Assembly: GCF_001584165.1 (NCBI RefSeq)
Contig: NZ_CP013233.1
Coordinates: 434,001 to 498,000, forward strand
DNA: 64,000 bases
Reading direction: 5' to 3'
Source: Collimonas arenae
GTDB taxonomy: Bacteria; Pseudomonadota; Gammaproteobacteria; Burkholderiales; Burkholderiaceae_D
The notes below the pieces were generated by a model that saw nothing but the letters and a program-made list of their open reading frames with translations, made no database searches and was not told the DNA's origin. Positions 50,948-62,712 of the stretch are shown in pieces; within the stretch, counting starts at the first letter, position 1, and each line of letters opens with the position of its first letter. The position numbers and the translations under genes are program-made.

Positions 50948-51702
50948 TGGTGGGTTTCCAAACTTTGTTTTACAAGGAAGTATTGCGCTTCTGGAAAGTG
51001 GCGACGCAAACCATTTGCGCGCCGATCCTGACCGCCATGCTGTACCTCCTGATTTTCGGCCACACGCTCAAGGACCATGTCCAGGTTTATCCCGGCGTGC
51101 AATACACCTCATTCCTGATTCCCGGCCTGATCATGATGAGCGTGTTGCAAAATGCCTTCGCCAATACCTCGTCATCGTTGACACAGTCGAAAATGACCGG
51201 CAATCTGGTGTTCGTCTTGTTGCCGCCGTTGTCGCACTGGGAGCTGTTCGGCGGCTACGTGCTGGCATCGGTGGTGCGCGGCGTGGCGGTTGGCCTGGGT
51301 GTCTTCGTGATTACTGCCTGGTTTGCCAACCTGTCATTCGTAGCGCCGTGGTGGATCGTGATTTTCGCTGTACTGGGCGCGGCGCTGCTGGGCACGATGG
51401 GTTTGATCGCCGGGATCTGGGCCGACAAATTTGACCAGTTGGCGGCCTTCCAGAACTTCCTGATCATGCCGGCGACTTTCCTCGCAGGGGTGTTCTATTC
51501 CATTCATTCGTTGCCACCGTTTTGGCAAGTCGTGTCGCATCTGAACCCGTTTTTTTATATGATTGACGGCTTCCGCTATGGATTCTTTGGTCAGTCGGAC
51601 ATCAATCCGTTGATCAGCCTGGCAGTCATTTGCGTGACGCTGGCATTGCTGTCGACGCTGGCGGTGCAGATGCTGAAGCGCGGCTATAAGTTGCGTCACT
51701 AA
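50944..51702 (+). CDS. ABC-2 type transporter permease (YadH-like)
   Basis: Six-helix inner-membrane permease of 252 aa, partner of the preceding ATPase with a 4-bp overlap. Family features: FQTLFYKEVLRFWKVATQTI at the N-terminus, GVQYTSFLIPGLIMMSVLQN, and the conserved FLAGVFYSIHSLPPFWQVVS with HLNPFFYMIDGFRYGFFG. Substrate unknown. Confidence 0.91.
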   Translation: MMVGFQTLFYKEVLRFWKVATQTICAPILTAMLYLLIFGHTLKDHVQVYPGVQYTSFLIPGLIMMSVLQNAFANTSSSLTQSKMTGNLVFVLLPPLSHWELFGGYVLASVVRGVAVGLGVFVITAWFANLSFVAPWWIVIFAVLGAALLGTMGLIAGIWADKFDQLAAFQNFLIMPATFLAGVFYSIHSLPPFWQVVSHLNPFFYMIDGFRYGFFGQSDINPLISLAVICVTLALLSTLAVQMLKRGYKLRH

Positions 51703-51774
51703 GTTACGCCACCAAGCAACAAGTTAAGCAATCAAATTAGGTCATTAAATTACGTCACCAAGTCAGAAACTGCC

Positions 51775-52011
51775 ATGTTCCCTACACCAGATTTAGTTAA
51801 AAGTTATATAGCCGCCGGCCTTGAGTGTTCGCACCTGGAAGTGGAAGGCGATGGCCAGCATTTCAAGGCAGTGATCGTCTCGGCGGCGTTTGCCGGCAAG
51901 CGCCCGATACAGCGCCATCAGATCGTCTACGCGGCATTGGGCGATCGCATGCGCGAAGAAATCCACGCGTTGTCGATGAAGACACTGACACCGGAAGAGT
52001 ACCAACCTTAA
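51775..52011 (+). CDS. ibaG: BolA-family protein (IbaG/YrbA-like)
   Basis: 78-aa BolA-fold protein thought to work with monothiol glutaredoxins in iron-sulfur or acid-stress functions. The fold is seen as LVKSYIAAGLECSHLEVEGD, GQHFKAVIVSAAFAGKRPIQ and RHQIVYAALG, with the conserved His of RHQ. IbaG sits just before murA in E. coli as well, supporting the choice over BolA itself. The 70 bases before it carry imperfect echoes of TTACGTCACCAAG, a low-complexity repeat. Confidence 0.88.
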   Translation: MFPTPDLVKSYIAAGLECSHLEVEGDGQHFKAVIVSAAFAGKRPIQRHQIVYAALGDRMREEIHALSMKTLTPEEYQP

Positions 52012-52014
52012 TAA

Positions 52015-53993
<1,979 letters not shown>

Positions 53994-54058
53994 TTCGAAG
54001 CACGGCTCCTGCCGTGGCTTGGCAGACCGGCTCTGTCATTTAGCAAATTGGAAGCAAC

Positions 54059-55381
54059 ATGAGCATAGCAATCAGAAAACTCGATGCCGAACGGCCGGAT
54101 TTTCGCACACAGCTGAGCGCCGTCCTGGCGTTCGAAGCGAGCGAAGACGAGGCAATCGAGCAGGCCGTGGCCAAGATACTGGCCGACGTCAAGGTACGTG
54201 GCGATGCCGCCGTGCTGGAGTACACCAATCGCTTTGATCGTCTCAGCGCTGACGACGTCGGGCTGCTGGAAATCGGTCAGCAAGAGTTGCAGGCTGCGCT
54301 GGCGCAGTTGTCGCCGCAACGCCGTCATGCATTGCAGACTGCCGCCGACCGGGTGCGTGCTTATCATGAGCGCCAAAAGCAGGAATGCGGCTCGGATGGC
54401 TTTACCTACACGGAAGCTGACGGTACCGTGCTCGGCCAGAAAGTCACGCCGCTCGATCGCGTCGGCATCTATGTCCCGGGCGGCAAGGCGGCTTATCCAT
54501 CATCGGTATTGATGAACGCGATCCCGGCCAAGGTCGCCGGCGTGCAGGAAGTCATCATGGTGGTGCCGACCCCGGATGGCGTCAAGAACCCGTTGGTGCT
54601 GGCTGCTGCGGCCATCGCCGGCGTTGACCGCGTGTTCACCATTGGCGGCGCGCAGGCGGTAGCCGCACTGGCCTACGGCACCGCGACCATTCCGCAAGTC
54701 GACAAGATCGTCGGCCCCGGCAATGCCTATGTTGCCGCCGCCAAGCGCCGCGTATTCGGCACGGTCGGCATCGACATGATTGCCGGACCGTCGGAGATCC
54801 TGGTGTTGTGCGACGGCACTACCGATCCGGACTGGGTCGCGATGGACCTGTTTTCACAAGCCGAGCACGACGAACTGGCGCAGTCGATCCTGCTGTGTCC
54901 CGATGCCGACTATATCGCTGCGGTCGAAGCCAGCATCAACCGCCAACTGCCGTTGATGCCGCGCCATGAAGTGATCCGTACTTCGCTGACCAATCGCGGC
55001 GCGCTGGTCAAGGTGCGCGACATGGAACAGGCTTGCGAGATCGCCAACCTGATCGCCGCCGAGCACCTGGAAATTTCGACCGAAAATCCGCAGCACTGGG
55101 CCGATCGCATCCGTCATGCCGGCGCCATGTTCCTCGGGCGTTTTTCGTCGGAATCGTTGGGCGATTACTGCGCCGGCCCGAACCACGTGCTGCCCACTTC
55201 GCGCACCGCGCGTTTCTCGTCGCCGCTTGGCGTCTACGATTTCCAGAAGCGCTCCAGCATCATCAACATCAGCGAAGCCGGCGCGCAAACGCTTGGCAAG
55301 ATCGCCGCTGAACTGGCCTATGGCGAGGGTTTGCAGGCGCATGCGCGTTCTGCAGAATATCGTTTGAAAGATGCGCCGTGA
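54059..55381 (+). CDS. hisD: Histidinol dehydrogenase
   Basis: Zinc- and NAD-dependent four-electron oxidation of histidinol to histidine, the last step; 440 aa. Motifs: [76 protein letters not shown] (Zn-ligand Gln/His), EHLEI and [14 protein letters not shown]. Complete. The next gene on the strand is a DNA methyltransferase rather than hisC. Confidence 0.96.
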   Translation: MSIAIRKLDAERPDFRTQLSAVLAFEASEDEAIEQAVAKILADVKVRGDAAVLEYTNRFDRLSADDVGLLEIGQQELQAALAQLSPQRRHALQTAADRVRAYHERQKQECGSDGFTYTEADGTVLGQKVTPLDRVGIYVPGGKAAYPSSVLMNAIPAKVAGVQEVIMVVPTPDGVKNPLVLAAAAIAGVDRVFTIGGAQAVAALAYGTATIPQVDKIVGPGNAYVAAAKRRVFGTVGIDMIAGPSEILVLCDGTTDPDWVAMDLFSQAEHDELAQSILLCPDADYIAAVEASINRQLPLMPRHEVIRTSLTNRGALVKVRDMEQACEIANLIAAEHLEISTENPQHWADRIRHAGAMFLGRFSSESLGDYCAGPNHVLPTSRTARFSSPLGVYDFQKRSSIINISEAGAQTLGKIAAELAYGEGLQAHARSAEYRLKDAP

Positions 55382-55400
55382 TGGTAACGACTGCATTGGC

Positions 55401-56188
55401 ATGAGCGGCGACTGGCTCAACCGGGTCTTTCGCGAGGATGCGCTGCAAGGCTTGCAGCGCATTCCGGACGGCTCGGTCGATCTGTTGCTGGCTGATCCGC
55501 CGTACGGTCTCGGCAAGGACTATGGCAACGATTCCGACAAGCTCGATACCGCTGCTTACTTGCGCTGGACCGAATCATGGATCGACGCCGCGCTGCCGAA
55601 GCTGAAGCCGAACGGCAGCTTGTATATCTTTTTGACCTGGCGCTTTTCCCCGAAATTTTCGTCATGCTCAAGCAGCGCATGACCATGATCAACGAAATCA
55701 TCTGGGACCGCCGAGTGCCTTCGATGGGCGGCGGTACGCGGCGCTTTTCGTCGGTGCACGACACCATCGGGTTTTTTGCCGGCGCCAAGGATTATTACTT
55801 CGATCTCGATGCGATCCGGATTCCCTACGACGCCGAAACCAAGAAAGCCCGTTCGCGCTCGATTTTCGTCGGCGCCAAATGGCTGGAGCTGGGTTACAAC
55901 CCGAAGGATGTATGGAGTGTTTCCCGTCTGCATCGCGAACACCGCGAGCGGGCCGACCACCCAACCCAAAAGCCGCTGGAAATCGTCGAACGGATGATCA
56001 AGGCTTCTTGCCCACCGGGCGGCATTGTGCTCGATCCGTTCATGGGCAGCGGCACGACCGCTGTTGCGGCACGGCGCTGCGGCCGCAATTTTGTTGGCTT
56101 TGAATTAAATCCGGAATATTGCGCGTTGATCGAGCAACGTCTGGCGCAACTGGATGGCGAGCAACCCGATGAGCGGGCGCTGGCTTGA
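55401..56188 (+). pseudogene. Orphan site-specific DNA methyltransferase inside the his cluster, split by a one-base frameshift
   Basis: Beta-class N4-cytosine or N6-adenine DNA methyltransferase, about 262 aa once restored. Start ATG 55401, 20 bp after hisD; an in-frame ATG at 55371 would overlap hisD. Catalytic motif IV is LLADPPYGLGKDYG, then HPTQKPLEIVERMI, and the SAM-binding motif I is LDPFMGSGTTAVAARR at the C-terminal side, the beta order. The frame breaks at the CCCC run 55648-55651: one added C or G restores FSPEIFVMLKQRM and continues into the second frame. No restriction enzyme gene adjoins. Recognition site unknown. It occupies the place of hisC in common betaproteobacterial his operons. 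Confidence 0.88.
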
Positions 56189-56437
56189 CCGTTTGCGCCA
56201 AATAGCAACATCCATATCGATTATCAGGGCCGGCATTAGCGGGAAAACATGAAAATGTCGGTAAAATGGTGGTGCGACTCACAAGGCCGCAGCGGTTAGG
56301 CTTCGATAACGGAGAAGCAGCAACAAATTTCGATCTCAGATCGAAGCCTCGAATAATTTAGTACACTTACCTTCTCGACGCCGAAATTGCCTTATTTTTT
56401 GCGTCATTTGCCTTGTAACTTTGGTCTCAACTTCAAC

Positions 56438-57034
56438 ATGTCTACGCCTAGAACTGCAGCGATTACCCGCAATACCAACGAGACGCAAATTCGCGTCGCG
56501 ATCAATCTGGACGGCACCGGCCAGCAAAAACTGAACACCGGCGTGCCGTTCCTGGATCATATGCTGGATCAAATCGCGCGACATGGCCTGATCGACCTGG
56601 ATATTGAAGCCAACGGCGACCTGCATATCGACGCCCACCACACGGTGGAAGATGTCGGCATTACCCTTGGGCAAGCATTTGCCCAAGCCATCGGCGACAA
56701 GAAAGGCATTCGCCGCTACGGCCATGCCTACGTGCCGCTGGACGAAGCGTTGTCGCGCGTCGTCATCGACTTCTCCGGCCGTCCCGGACTCGAATTCCAC
56801 GTACCGTTCAAGCGCGCCATGATCGGCGGCTTTGACGTCGACCTCACCCACGAATTTTTCCAGGGCTTCGTCAATCACGCACTGGTGTCATTGCACATCG
56901 ATAATCTGCGTGGCGAAAACGCCCACCATCAATGCGAAACCGTATTCAAGGCCTTCGGCCGGGCGTTGCGGATGGCTTCCGAGCTCGATCCGCGTTCCGC
57001 CGGCACGATTCCTTCGACCAAAGGCAGTTTGTAA
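56438..57034 (+). CDS. hisB: Imidazoleglycerol-phosphate dehydratase
   Basis: Converts imidazole glycerol phosphate to imidazole acetol phosphate. 198 aa, a monofunctional HisB without the phosphatase domain of E. coli. ATG 56438. The metal-binding motifs are [10 protein letters not shown] and the later [18 protein letters not shown], with [12 protein letters not shown] upstream. A 249-bp gap precedes it, so it may have its own promoter; none is clear. Confidence 0.95.
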   Translation: MSTPRTAAITRNTNETQIRVAINLDGTGQQKLNTGVPFLDHMLDQIARHGLIDLDIEANGDLHIDAHHTVEDVGITLGQAFAQAIGDKKGIRRYGHAYVPLDEALSRVVIDFSGRPGLEFHVPFKRAMIGGFDVDLTHEFFQGFVNHALVSLHIDNLRGENAHHQCETVFKAFGRALRMASELDPRSAGTIPSTKGSL

Positions 57035-57040
57035 AATTGC

Positions 57041-57101
57041 GGGACAGAGTTCAGGAGCCGCTGAAGCGTGGCGAATTACACTATCTGTGTGACTCTGTCC
57101 C
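57041..57101. repeat. RAYT-type REP pair between hisB and hisH
   Basis: GGGACAGAGT at 57041-57050 and ACTCTGTCCC at 57092-57101 are perfect inverted copies of the variant motif GACTCTGTCCCC found next to the RAYT gene at about 38,921. They start 7 bases after the hisB stop and could form a hairpin within the his transcript. Confidence 0.75.
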
Positions 57102-57217
57102 CCAACTGATGAGACTGAAAAACGCTTAAATTGCAAAGAAAGCAATGGAGCAAGGCCGTAAAGGCGCCGTAGCTACGCTTGGCCCCACGATCCGTTTCCT
57201 CGACTTGAATCCTTATC

Positions 57218-57856
57218 ATGAACAAAATTGTAGTGGTTGACTATGGCATGGGTAACTTGCGCTCGGTGGCGCAAGCCCTGCGTCAGGTAGCGCCGGAAGC
57301 CGATGTTCGCATTTCCGGTACGATTGCCGATATCCAGGCCGCTGATCGTCTGGTCTTGCCGGGCCAGGGGGCGATGCCGGATTGCATGCGTTCCTTGCGC
57401 GAGTCCGGACTGCAGGACGAACTGCTGGCGGCGGCGCGCAACAAGCCGCTGCTGGGCGTGTGCGTGGGCGAGCAGATGCTGTTCGACATGAGCGAGGAGG
57501 GCGATACCGCCGGCCTTGGCCTGTTGCCAGGCAAAGTCGTGCGTTTCCGCCTGGATGGCAAGCTGCAGGAAGACGGTTCGCGTTTCAAGGTGCCGCAGAT
57601 GGGCTGGAACCGCGTGCATCAGGCGCAGTCTCACCCGCTCTGGAATGGCGTGGCCGACGATGCTTATTTTTATTTCGTCCACAGTTATTACGCCGTGCCG
57701 GCCGATGTGGCGCATACCTTCGGTGAGACTGATTACGGCGCGGCGTTTAGCTGCGCGGTCGGCCGTGATAATATTTTTGCGACACAGTTCCACCCGGAGA
57801 AGAGCGCTGCCGCCGGTTTGCAGTTGTACAAGAATTTTGTGCAATGGCAACCCTGA
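57218..57856 (+). CDS. hisH: Imidazole glycerol phosphate synthase glutaminase subunit
   Basis: Class I glutamine amidotransferase that supplies ammonia to HisF; 212 aa. The triad is Cys82 ([11 protein letters not shown]), His192 and Glu194 (FHPEKS). The oxyanion strand is [13 protein letters not shown]. Separated from hisB by a REP-bearing gap and followed by hisA after 98 bp. Confidence 0.95.
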   Translation: MNKIVVVDYGMGNLRSVAQALRQVAPEADVRISGTIADIQAADRLVLPGQGAMPDCMRSLRESGLQDELLAAARNKPLLGVCVGEQMLFDMSEEGDTAGLGLLPGKVVRFRLDGKLQEDGSRFKVPQMGWNRVHQAQSHPLWNGVADDAYFYFVHSYYAVPADVAHTFGETDYGAAFSCAVGRDNIFATQFHPEKSAAAGLQLYKNFVQWQP

Positions 57857-57954
57857 CGCAATGTGCAACACAGAATTTACGAGCCACCGCAGCGTGGCGA
57901 ATGATGCCGTTCCCAATCAATCAGATTTTTAACTGACCTAATACAACTGTAGCC

Positions 57955-58779
57955 ATGCTGCTGATACCTGCCATCGACCTCAAAGACGGTCACTGCGTAC
58001 GCCTGAAACAAGGCGATATGGACCAAGCCACTGTGTTTTCCGACGATCCGGGTGAAATGGCCCGCCATTGGCTGGCCCAGGGCGCACGACGCCTGCATCT
58101 GGTCGACCTGAATGGGGCATTTGCCGGCAAGCCGAAGAACGAACCGGCGGTCAAATCGATCATCAAGGCGGTGCGCGAATTCGCGCTGGCCAACGGCGTC
58201 GACGAAATCCCGGTACAACTCGGTGGCGGTATCCGCGACCTCGACACCATCGAACGCTATCTCGACGATGGCCTCAGCTACATCATCATCGGCACCGCAG
58301 CGGTCAAGAACCCCGGCTTCCTGCAGGATGCCTGCAGCGCGTTCCCGGGACAGATCATCGTCGGTTTGGATGCCAAGGACGGCAAGGTGGCGACTGACGG
58401 CTGGAGCAAATTGTCCGGCCACGAAGTGATTGACCTGGCCAAGAAATTCGAAGACTACGGCTGCGCCTCGATCGTGTATACCGACATCGGCCGCGACGGC
58501 ATGATGGGCGGCGTCAACATCGAAGCCACCGTCAAGCTCGCGCAAAGCATGACGATTCCGGTGATCGCGTCCGGCGGCGTGCATAACGTCAAGGATGTCG
58601 AGGATCTGTGCGCGGTACAGGATGAAGGCATCGAGGCAGTGATTTGCGGGCGCTCGATTTATGAAGGTACGCTCGATTTGCGTTCGGCGCAGGACCGCGC
58701 CGATGAATTGAGCGATCAACTCGGTAACCTCGCCGGCAACGAAGATTTATCGGAGCAGCCCGACGCTGACAAGCCATGA
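57955..58779 (+). CDS. hisA: ProFAR isomerase HisA with C-terminal tail
   Basis: TIM-barrel isomerase of the ProFAR to PRFAR step. 274 aa, longer than the usual ~245 because of an acidic tail ([17 protein letters not shown]). Catalytic Asp8 in IPAIDLKDG and the second Asp in [15 protein letters not shown] are present; phosphate loops are LGGGIRDL and ASGGVHN. The tail codons overlap the hisF start by four bases, so it may persist to keep translational coupling. Confidence 0.94.
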   Translation: MLLIPAIDLKDGHCVRLKQGDMDQATVFSDDPGEMARHWLAQGARRLHLVDLNGAFAGKPKNEPAVKSIIKAVREFALANGVDEIPVQLGGGIRDLDTIERYLDDGLSYIIIGTAAVKNPGFLQDACSAFPGQIIVGLDAKDGKVATDGWSKLSGHEVIDLAKKFEDYGCASIVYTDIGRDGMMGGVNIEATVKLAQSMTIPVIASGGVHNVKDVEDLCAVQDEGIEAVICGRSIYEGTLDLRSAQDRADELSDQLGNLAGNEDLSEQPDADKP

Positions 58780-59540
58780 GCCTCGCCAAACGCATCATCC
58801 CTTGCCTGGACGTGACCAATGGCCGCGTCGTCAAGGGCGTCAATTTTCTTGAACTGCGCGACGCCGGCGATCCGGTCGAGATCGCTCGTCGCTACGATGA
58901 GCAGGGCGCCGACGAAATCACTTTCCTCGACATCACCGCATCATCCGATAACCGCGACCTGATCCTGCCGATCATTGAAGCAGTCGCATCGCAGGTCTTC
59001 ATCCCGCTGACGGTGGGTGGCGGTGTGCGTGCGGTCGAGGATGTGCGCCGCTTGCTGAACGCAGGCGCCGACAAGGTCGGCATAAACACTTCCGCCGTCA
59101 CCAATCCGCAACTGGTGGCCGATGCCGCCGCCAAGTACGGGTCGCAATGCATCGTGGTTGCCATCGACGCCAAGCAGGTCGCGCCCGGCAAGTGGGAAGT
59201 GTTCACGCATGGCGGCCGCAAGGCTACCGGTCTCGATGCGATCGAATGGGCGCAAAAGATGGAACAACTGGGGGCGGGCGAAATACTGCTCACCAGCATG
59301 GACCGCGACGGCACCAAGGTCGGCTTCGACCTGGCCCTGACCAGCAGCGTGTCGAACGCCGTGACGATCCCGGTGATTGCCTCCGGCGGCGTCGGCGGTT
59401 TGCAGGACCTGGCCGACGGCATCAAGATCGGCCGCGCCGATGCGGTGCTGGCAGCCAGCATTTTTCACTATGGTCAACACACTGTGCAGGAAGCCAAGCA
59501 GTTCATGGCGGCACAGCAGATTCCGATGAGGCTAGCATGA
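58776..59540 (+). CDS. hisF: Imidazole glycerol phosphate synthase cyclase subunit
   Basis: Closes the imidazole ring using ammonia from HisH and releases AICAR; 254 aa. Asp12 in [16 protein letters not shown] and the second catalytic Asp in VVAIDAKQV are present. [13 protein letters not shown] and IASGGVGGL bind phosphate. Overlaps both hisA and hisI by four bases. Confidence 0.96.
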   Translation: MSLAKRIIPCLDVTNGRVVKGVNFLELRDAGDPVEIARRYDEQGADEITFLDITASSDNRDLILPIIEAVASQVFIPLTVGGGVRAVEDVRRLLNAGADKVGINTSAVTNPQLVADAAAKYGSQCIVVAIDAKQVAPGKWEVFTHGGRKATGLDAIEWAQKMEQLGAGEILLTSMDRDGTKVGFDLALTSSVSNAVTIPVIASGGVGGLQDLADGIKIGRADAVLAASIFHYGQHTVQEAKQFMAAQQIPMRLA

Positions 59541-59932
59541 GCAGCGTAAGTTGGTTAAACAAGGTCAGATGGGATGAACACGGCCTGGTGCCGGTAATTG
59601 CCCAGGAAGTCGGTTCCAACGACGTATTGATGTTCGCGTGGATGAATCGCGACGCGCTGGCGAAGACCGTGGCGCTGGGCGAGGCAGTTTACTGGAGCCG
59701 CTCGCGCAAGAAACTCTGGCACAAGGGCGAAGAATCCGGCCACGTGCAAAAGGTGCATGAAATTCGTCTCGATTGCGATGAAGACGTGGTCTTGCTGAAA
59801 GTGACCCAGGCCGGCGATATTGCTTGCCACACAGGGCGCCATTCCTGCTTCTTCCAGAAATACGAGAGCGACAGCAAGAGCTGGGAAGCGGTCGACCCGG
59901 TATTGAAGGAACCGGACGAAATTTACAAATGA
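59537..59932 (+). CDS. hisI: Phosphoribosyl-AMP cyclohydrolase
   Basis: Zinc enzyme opening the adenine ring of PR-AMP; 131 aa, a separate HisI rather than the HisIE fusion. ATG 59537 overlaps the hisF stop. Family motifs are [36 protein letters not shown], and the metal ligands in [12 protein letters not shown] and [10 protein letters not shown]. Confidence 0.95.
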   Translation: MSSVSWLNKVRWDEHGLVPVIAQEVGSNDVLMFAWMNRDALAKTVALGEAVYWSRSRKKLWHKGEESGHVQKVHEIRLDCDEDVVLLKVTQAGDIACHTGRHSCFFQKYESDSKSWEAVDPVLKEPDEIYK

Positions 59933-59979
59933 CCGGCTGAGGCCATGTAGCCATTGAATTTGGCCATGGCTGGCGCCGT

Positions 59980-60043
59980 CCCCGCGAATGCGGGGATCTA
60001 TTTTACGGCCATCAAGTCGGATTCTCGCGTGTGTGGGAATGAC
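59980..60043. repeat. Degenerate REP element between hisI and hisE
   Basis: CCCCGC and GCGGGG flank GAAT at 59980-59995, and GTGGGAATGACAG follows at about 60031-60043, the layout of a pair of GTCATTCCCGC palindromes that have decayed. Related to 21564-21595. Confidence 0.55.
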
Positions 60044-60076
60044 AGATGGCGATAACAGTGCGGATTTGAAGCAATC

Positions 60077-60466
60077 ATGAGCGATACCTTACAGCGTTTG
60101 GCGGCCGTCATTGAGTCGCGCAAGCCGGCCAACGGCGGCAATCCGGAGACGTCCTACGTGGCGCGTCTGTTCGTCAAGGGCGACGATGCGATCCTGAAGA
60201 AGATCGGCGAGGAGGCGACAGAAACCGTGATGGCAGCCAAGGACGCGCGGGTCGATGGCGATGTTTCACACGTGCTGTATGAGTGTGCGGACCTGTGGTT
60301 TCATTCGATGGTCCTGCTGGCCCAGTTCAACCTGACGCCGCAAGATGTGCTGAACGAGTTGGCGCGGCGCGAAGGTTTATCCGGGATCGAAGAAAAAGCT
60401 AGCCGGAAGTTGAGCGAGGGCGTGAGCGTGGGCGAGCAGCGGGAATCTGGCAAGAACAAGATCTGA
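60077..60466 (+). CDS. hisE: Phosphoribosyl-ATP pyrophosphatase
   Basis: Second step of histidine synthesis, releasing pyrophosphate from PR-ATP; 129 aa. MazG-like helical fold with [20 protein letters not shown] and [10 protein letters not shown] supplying the metal-binding acidic residues, then [20 protein letters not shown]. The 144-bp gap to hisI holds the degenerate REP. The tail ([16 protein letters not shown]) is a small extension. Confidence 0.94.
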   Translation: MSDTLQRLAAVIESRKPANGGNPETSYVARLFVKGDDAILKKIGEEATETVMAAKDARVDGDVSHVLYECADLWFHSMVLLAQFNLTPQDVLNELARREGLSGIEEKASRKLSEGVSVGEQRESGKNKI

Positions 60467-60552
60467 CGCAATTTTCCATCCGGAAAATGCTACTCCGGGT
60501 AACATGCAACATCGCTGATTAACTGTCTCATTGTGTGACGCTGGGAGATAAT

Positions 60553-60924
60553 TTGGAAAATTGTATTTTTTGCAAAATTGCAGCCAAGCAGATTCCGTCG
60601 AAACTGATTTACGAGGACGACGACCTGATCGCCTTTCACGACATCAATCCGGCGGCGCCGGTGCATCTGCTGATCGTGCCGAAGCAGCATATCCCGACGC
60701 TGGCCGACTGTACCGAACAACACGCTGCGCTCCTGGGTAAAATGGCGCTCCTGGCGCCGCGCCTGGCGCAAGAACAGGGTTGCGGCTACCAGCTGGATGC
60801 ACAGGGCCAAGCCAGTGGCGGCTACAAGACCTTGTTCAACGTCGGACCCGACGGTGGCCAGGAGGTGTACCATTTGCATATGCACGTCATCGGTGGTCCA
60901 CGGCCATGGCGCGGACAGCGCTGA
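60553..60924 (+). CDS. hinT: HIT-family nucleotide hydrolase (HinT-like)
   Basis: Purine nucleoside phosphoramidase-type protein. The TTG at 60553 gives MENCIFCKIAAKQIPSKLIY with a GGGAG site 7 bases upstream; a GTG at 60535 is the alternative. The histidine triad is HLHMHV, preceded by GGQEVY; NPAAPVHLLIVPKQHI is also conserved. A HIT gene after hisE and before tatA is common in betaproteobacteria. About 123 aa. Confidence 0.92.
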   Translation: MENCIFCKIAAKQIPSKLIYEDDDLIAFHDINPAAPVHLLIVPKQHIPTLADCTEQHAALLGKMALLAPRLAQEQGCGYQLDAQGQASGGYKTLFNVGPDGGQEVYHLHMHVIGGPRPWRGQR

Positions 60925-61026
60925 TTCCGTTTCGACGGATGGTGAACACTGTCGATGGTTGTAAGGATTTAACGGTTAACTTGACTTAATAGGCTGGGAC
61001 ACGCGGTGTCCGGCGAGGAGAAAAAA

Positions 61027-61236
61027 ATGGGTTCGTTCAGTATTTGGCATTGGCTGATTGTGTTGGTCATCGTGATGTTGGTGTTTGGCACCAAGAAAAT
61101 CGGCAATATGGGTTCCGACCTGGGTAAGGCGGTCAAAGGCTTCAAGGATGGCGTCAAGGGCGAGGAAGAAAAATCCGAGGCGGACAAGGCCGCTATCGAC
61201 GTGACAGCCAAAGAAAAGGACAAGTCCGGCAACTGA
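61027..61236 (+). CDS. tatA: Twin-arginine translocase subunit TatA
   Basis: Pore-forming component of Tat export; 69 aa. ATG 61027 behind GAGGAG; the upstream GTG is discarded. A short N-terminal membrane helix ([16 protein letters not shown]), the hinge [19 protein letters not shown] and an acidic/basic tail are standard. Confidence 0.95.
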   Translation: MGSFSIWHWLIVLVIVMLVFGTKKIGNMGSDLGKAVKGFKDGVKGEEEKSEADKAAIDVTAKEKDKSGN

Positions 61237-61293
61237 TTCGGCGTTGCCGGCGCCGTCGTGCCGGTTTAACCGAACCTTGGCCGCTAAGTACCC

Positions 61294-61803
61294 ATGATCG
61301 ATATTGGTCTCACTAAACTCGCACTGATTGGCGTCGTCGCACTGATTGTGGTCGGCCCCGAAAAACTGCCGACCGTGGCGCGTATGGCCGGGTCGTTGTT
61401 TGGCCGCGCCCAGCGCTATATCAATGAGGTGAAGTCGGAAGTCAGCCGCGAGATCGAGCTGGAAGAATTGCGCAAGATGCAGAAGGATGTGCAGGAAGCT
61501 GCCAGCGACATCGAGCAAAGCATTTCGCAGAGCATCTCTGAAACCAAGCATTCCCTGCATGCGGCGTGGGACGACAATCTCGAAGTCGGCGCCAACGGCA
61601 ACACAACGGATCAACTGAAGGTTGAGCAGTTGGCGATCAAGGCCAAGAGTTTTCGCAAGAAAAAATTGGCACGCAGCAGCGCCATCCCGGCCTGGTACAA
61701 GCAACAGAACGGCTACCGGGCCAGTGTGCTGTCGGGCGCAGCCCGCGTCGCCAAATACCGCCCCGCCAGCCAAGGCAAGGCTTCTGGCTCATTCTTTTCA
61801 TGA
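61294..61803 (+). CDS. tatB: Twin-arginine translocase subunit TatB
   Basis: Substrate-receptor component with TatC; 169 aa. The N-terminal helix MIDIGLTKLALIGVVALIVV is followed by GPEKLPTVARMAG with the TatB-type Glu, then a long amphipathic and coiled helix (EIELEELRKMQKDVQEAAS) and a basic tail. Confidence 0.94.
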   Translation: MIDIGLTKLALIGVVALIVVGPEKLPTVARMAGSLFGRAQRYINEVKSEVSREIELEELRKMQKDVQEAASDIEQSISQSISETKHSLHAAWDDNLEVGANGNTTDQLKVEQLAIKAKSFRKKKLARSSAIPAWYKQQNGYRASVLSGAARVAKYRPASQGKASGSFFS

Positions 61804-61893
61804 ACCCTGGCCCCATTTCCGCCTGCGACAGCTTGTCATCGATAGCTGCGGGCGTATCGGCAATCTCGCCTGCTAGCAACACACCATGCACCC

Positions 61894-62658
61894 ATGACTG
61901 AAGAACAGAAAACCGGCGTAGAAGAGACTTTCATTTCGCATCTGGTGGAATTGCGGAATCGCATCATGAAGGCCGCGATTGCGATTGTCGTGGTGTTCCT
62001 GTGCCTGATGCCGTGGTCGGCGAATATCTACGACTTCCTGGCGGCGCCTATGCTGGGCGCCCTGCCACATGGCAGCAAGATGATTGCTACCGGTGTCATC
62101 ACGCCATTCCTGATCCCGGTCAAGGTGACATTGCTGGTCGCCTTCGTCATCGCCCTGCCTTGGGTGCTATATCAGTTGTGGGCATTCATCGCACCGGGTT
62201 TGTACTCCCATGAAAAGAAACTTATCGCGCCGCTGGTGGTGTCTTCCTCTATCCTGTTCATCGCCGGAGTGGCTTTCTGTTATTACTTGGTGTTCGGCGT
62301 AATTTTCCACTTCATCAACAAGGTGGCGCCGGCATCGATTTCGGTGACGCCGGATATCGACAACTACTTCGATTTCGTGATGACCATGTTCATCGCCTTC
62401 GGCGTGACCTTTGAGGTGCCGATCGTGGTGATCGTGCTGGTGCGCATGGGCTTGGTCTCGCTGGAAAAATTGAGATCGATCCGCCCCTACGTGATTGTCG
62501 GCGCGTTCGTGGTAGCGGCGGTGGTGACACCGCCCGATATCATGAGCCAGATGCTGCTGGCCGTGCCTTTGTGTCTGCTGTACGAGGTTGGCCTGCTGTT
62601 CGCGCCGCTGTTTGTCAAAGCCACGCAGGCGCCTGCCGAATCGGAAGAGACGATCTAA
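61894..62658 (+). CDS. tatC: Twin-arginine translocase subunit TatC
   Basis: Six-helix inner-membrane receptor for RR signal peptides; 254 aa. Conserved features are FISHLVELRNRIMKA at the N-terminus, FLIPVKVTLLVAFVIALPWV, QLWAFIAPGLYSHEKK and TPPDIMSQMLLAVPLCLLYE. One substrate candidate in this window is the DUF882 protein at 17,931-18,599. Confidence 0.96.
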   Translation: MTEEQKTGVEETFISHLVELRNRIMKAAIAIVVVFLCLMPWSANIYDFLAAPMLGALPHGSKMIATGVITPFLIPVKVTLLVAFVIALPWVLYQLWAFIAPGLYSHEKKLIAPLVVSSSILFIAGVAFCYYLVFGVIFHFINKVAPASISVTPDIDNYFDFVMTMFIAFGVTFEVPIVVIVLVRMGLVSLEKLRSIRPYVIVGAFVVAAVVTPPDIMSQMLLAVPLCLLYEVGLLFAPLFVKATQAPAESEETI

Positions 62659-62712
62659 TACTCCTTTGCCATGCCGGGCGCAACGGCACCCGGCGGCAAC
62701 GCCTGTCTGGGG

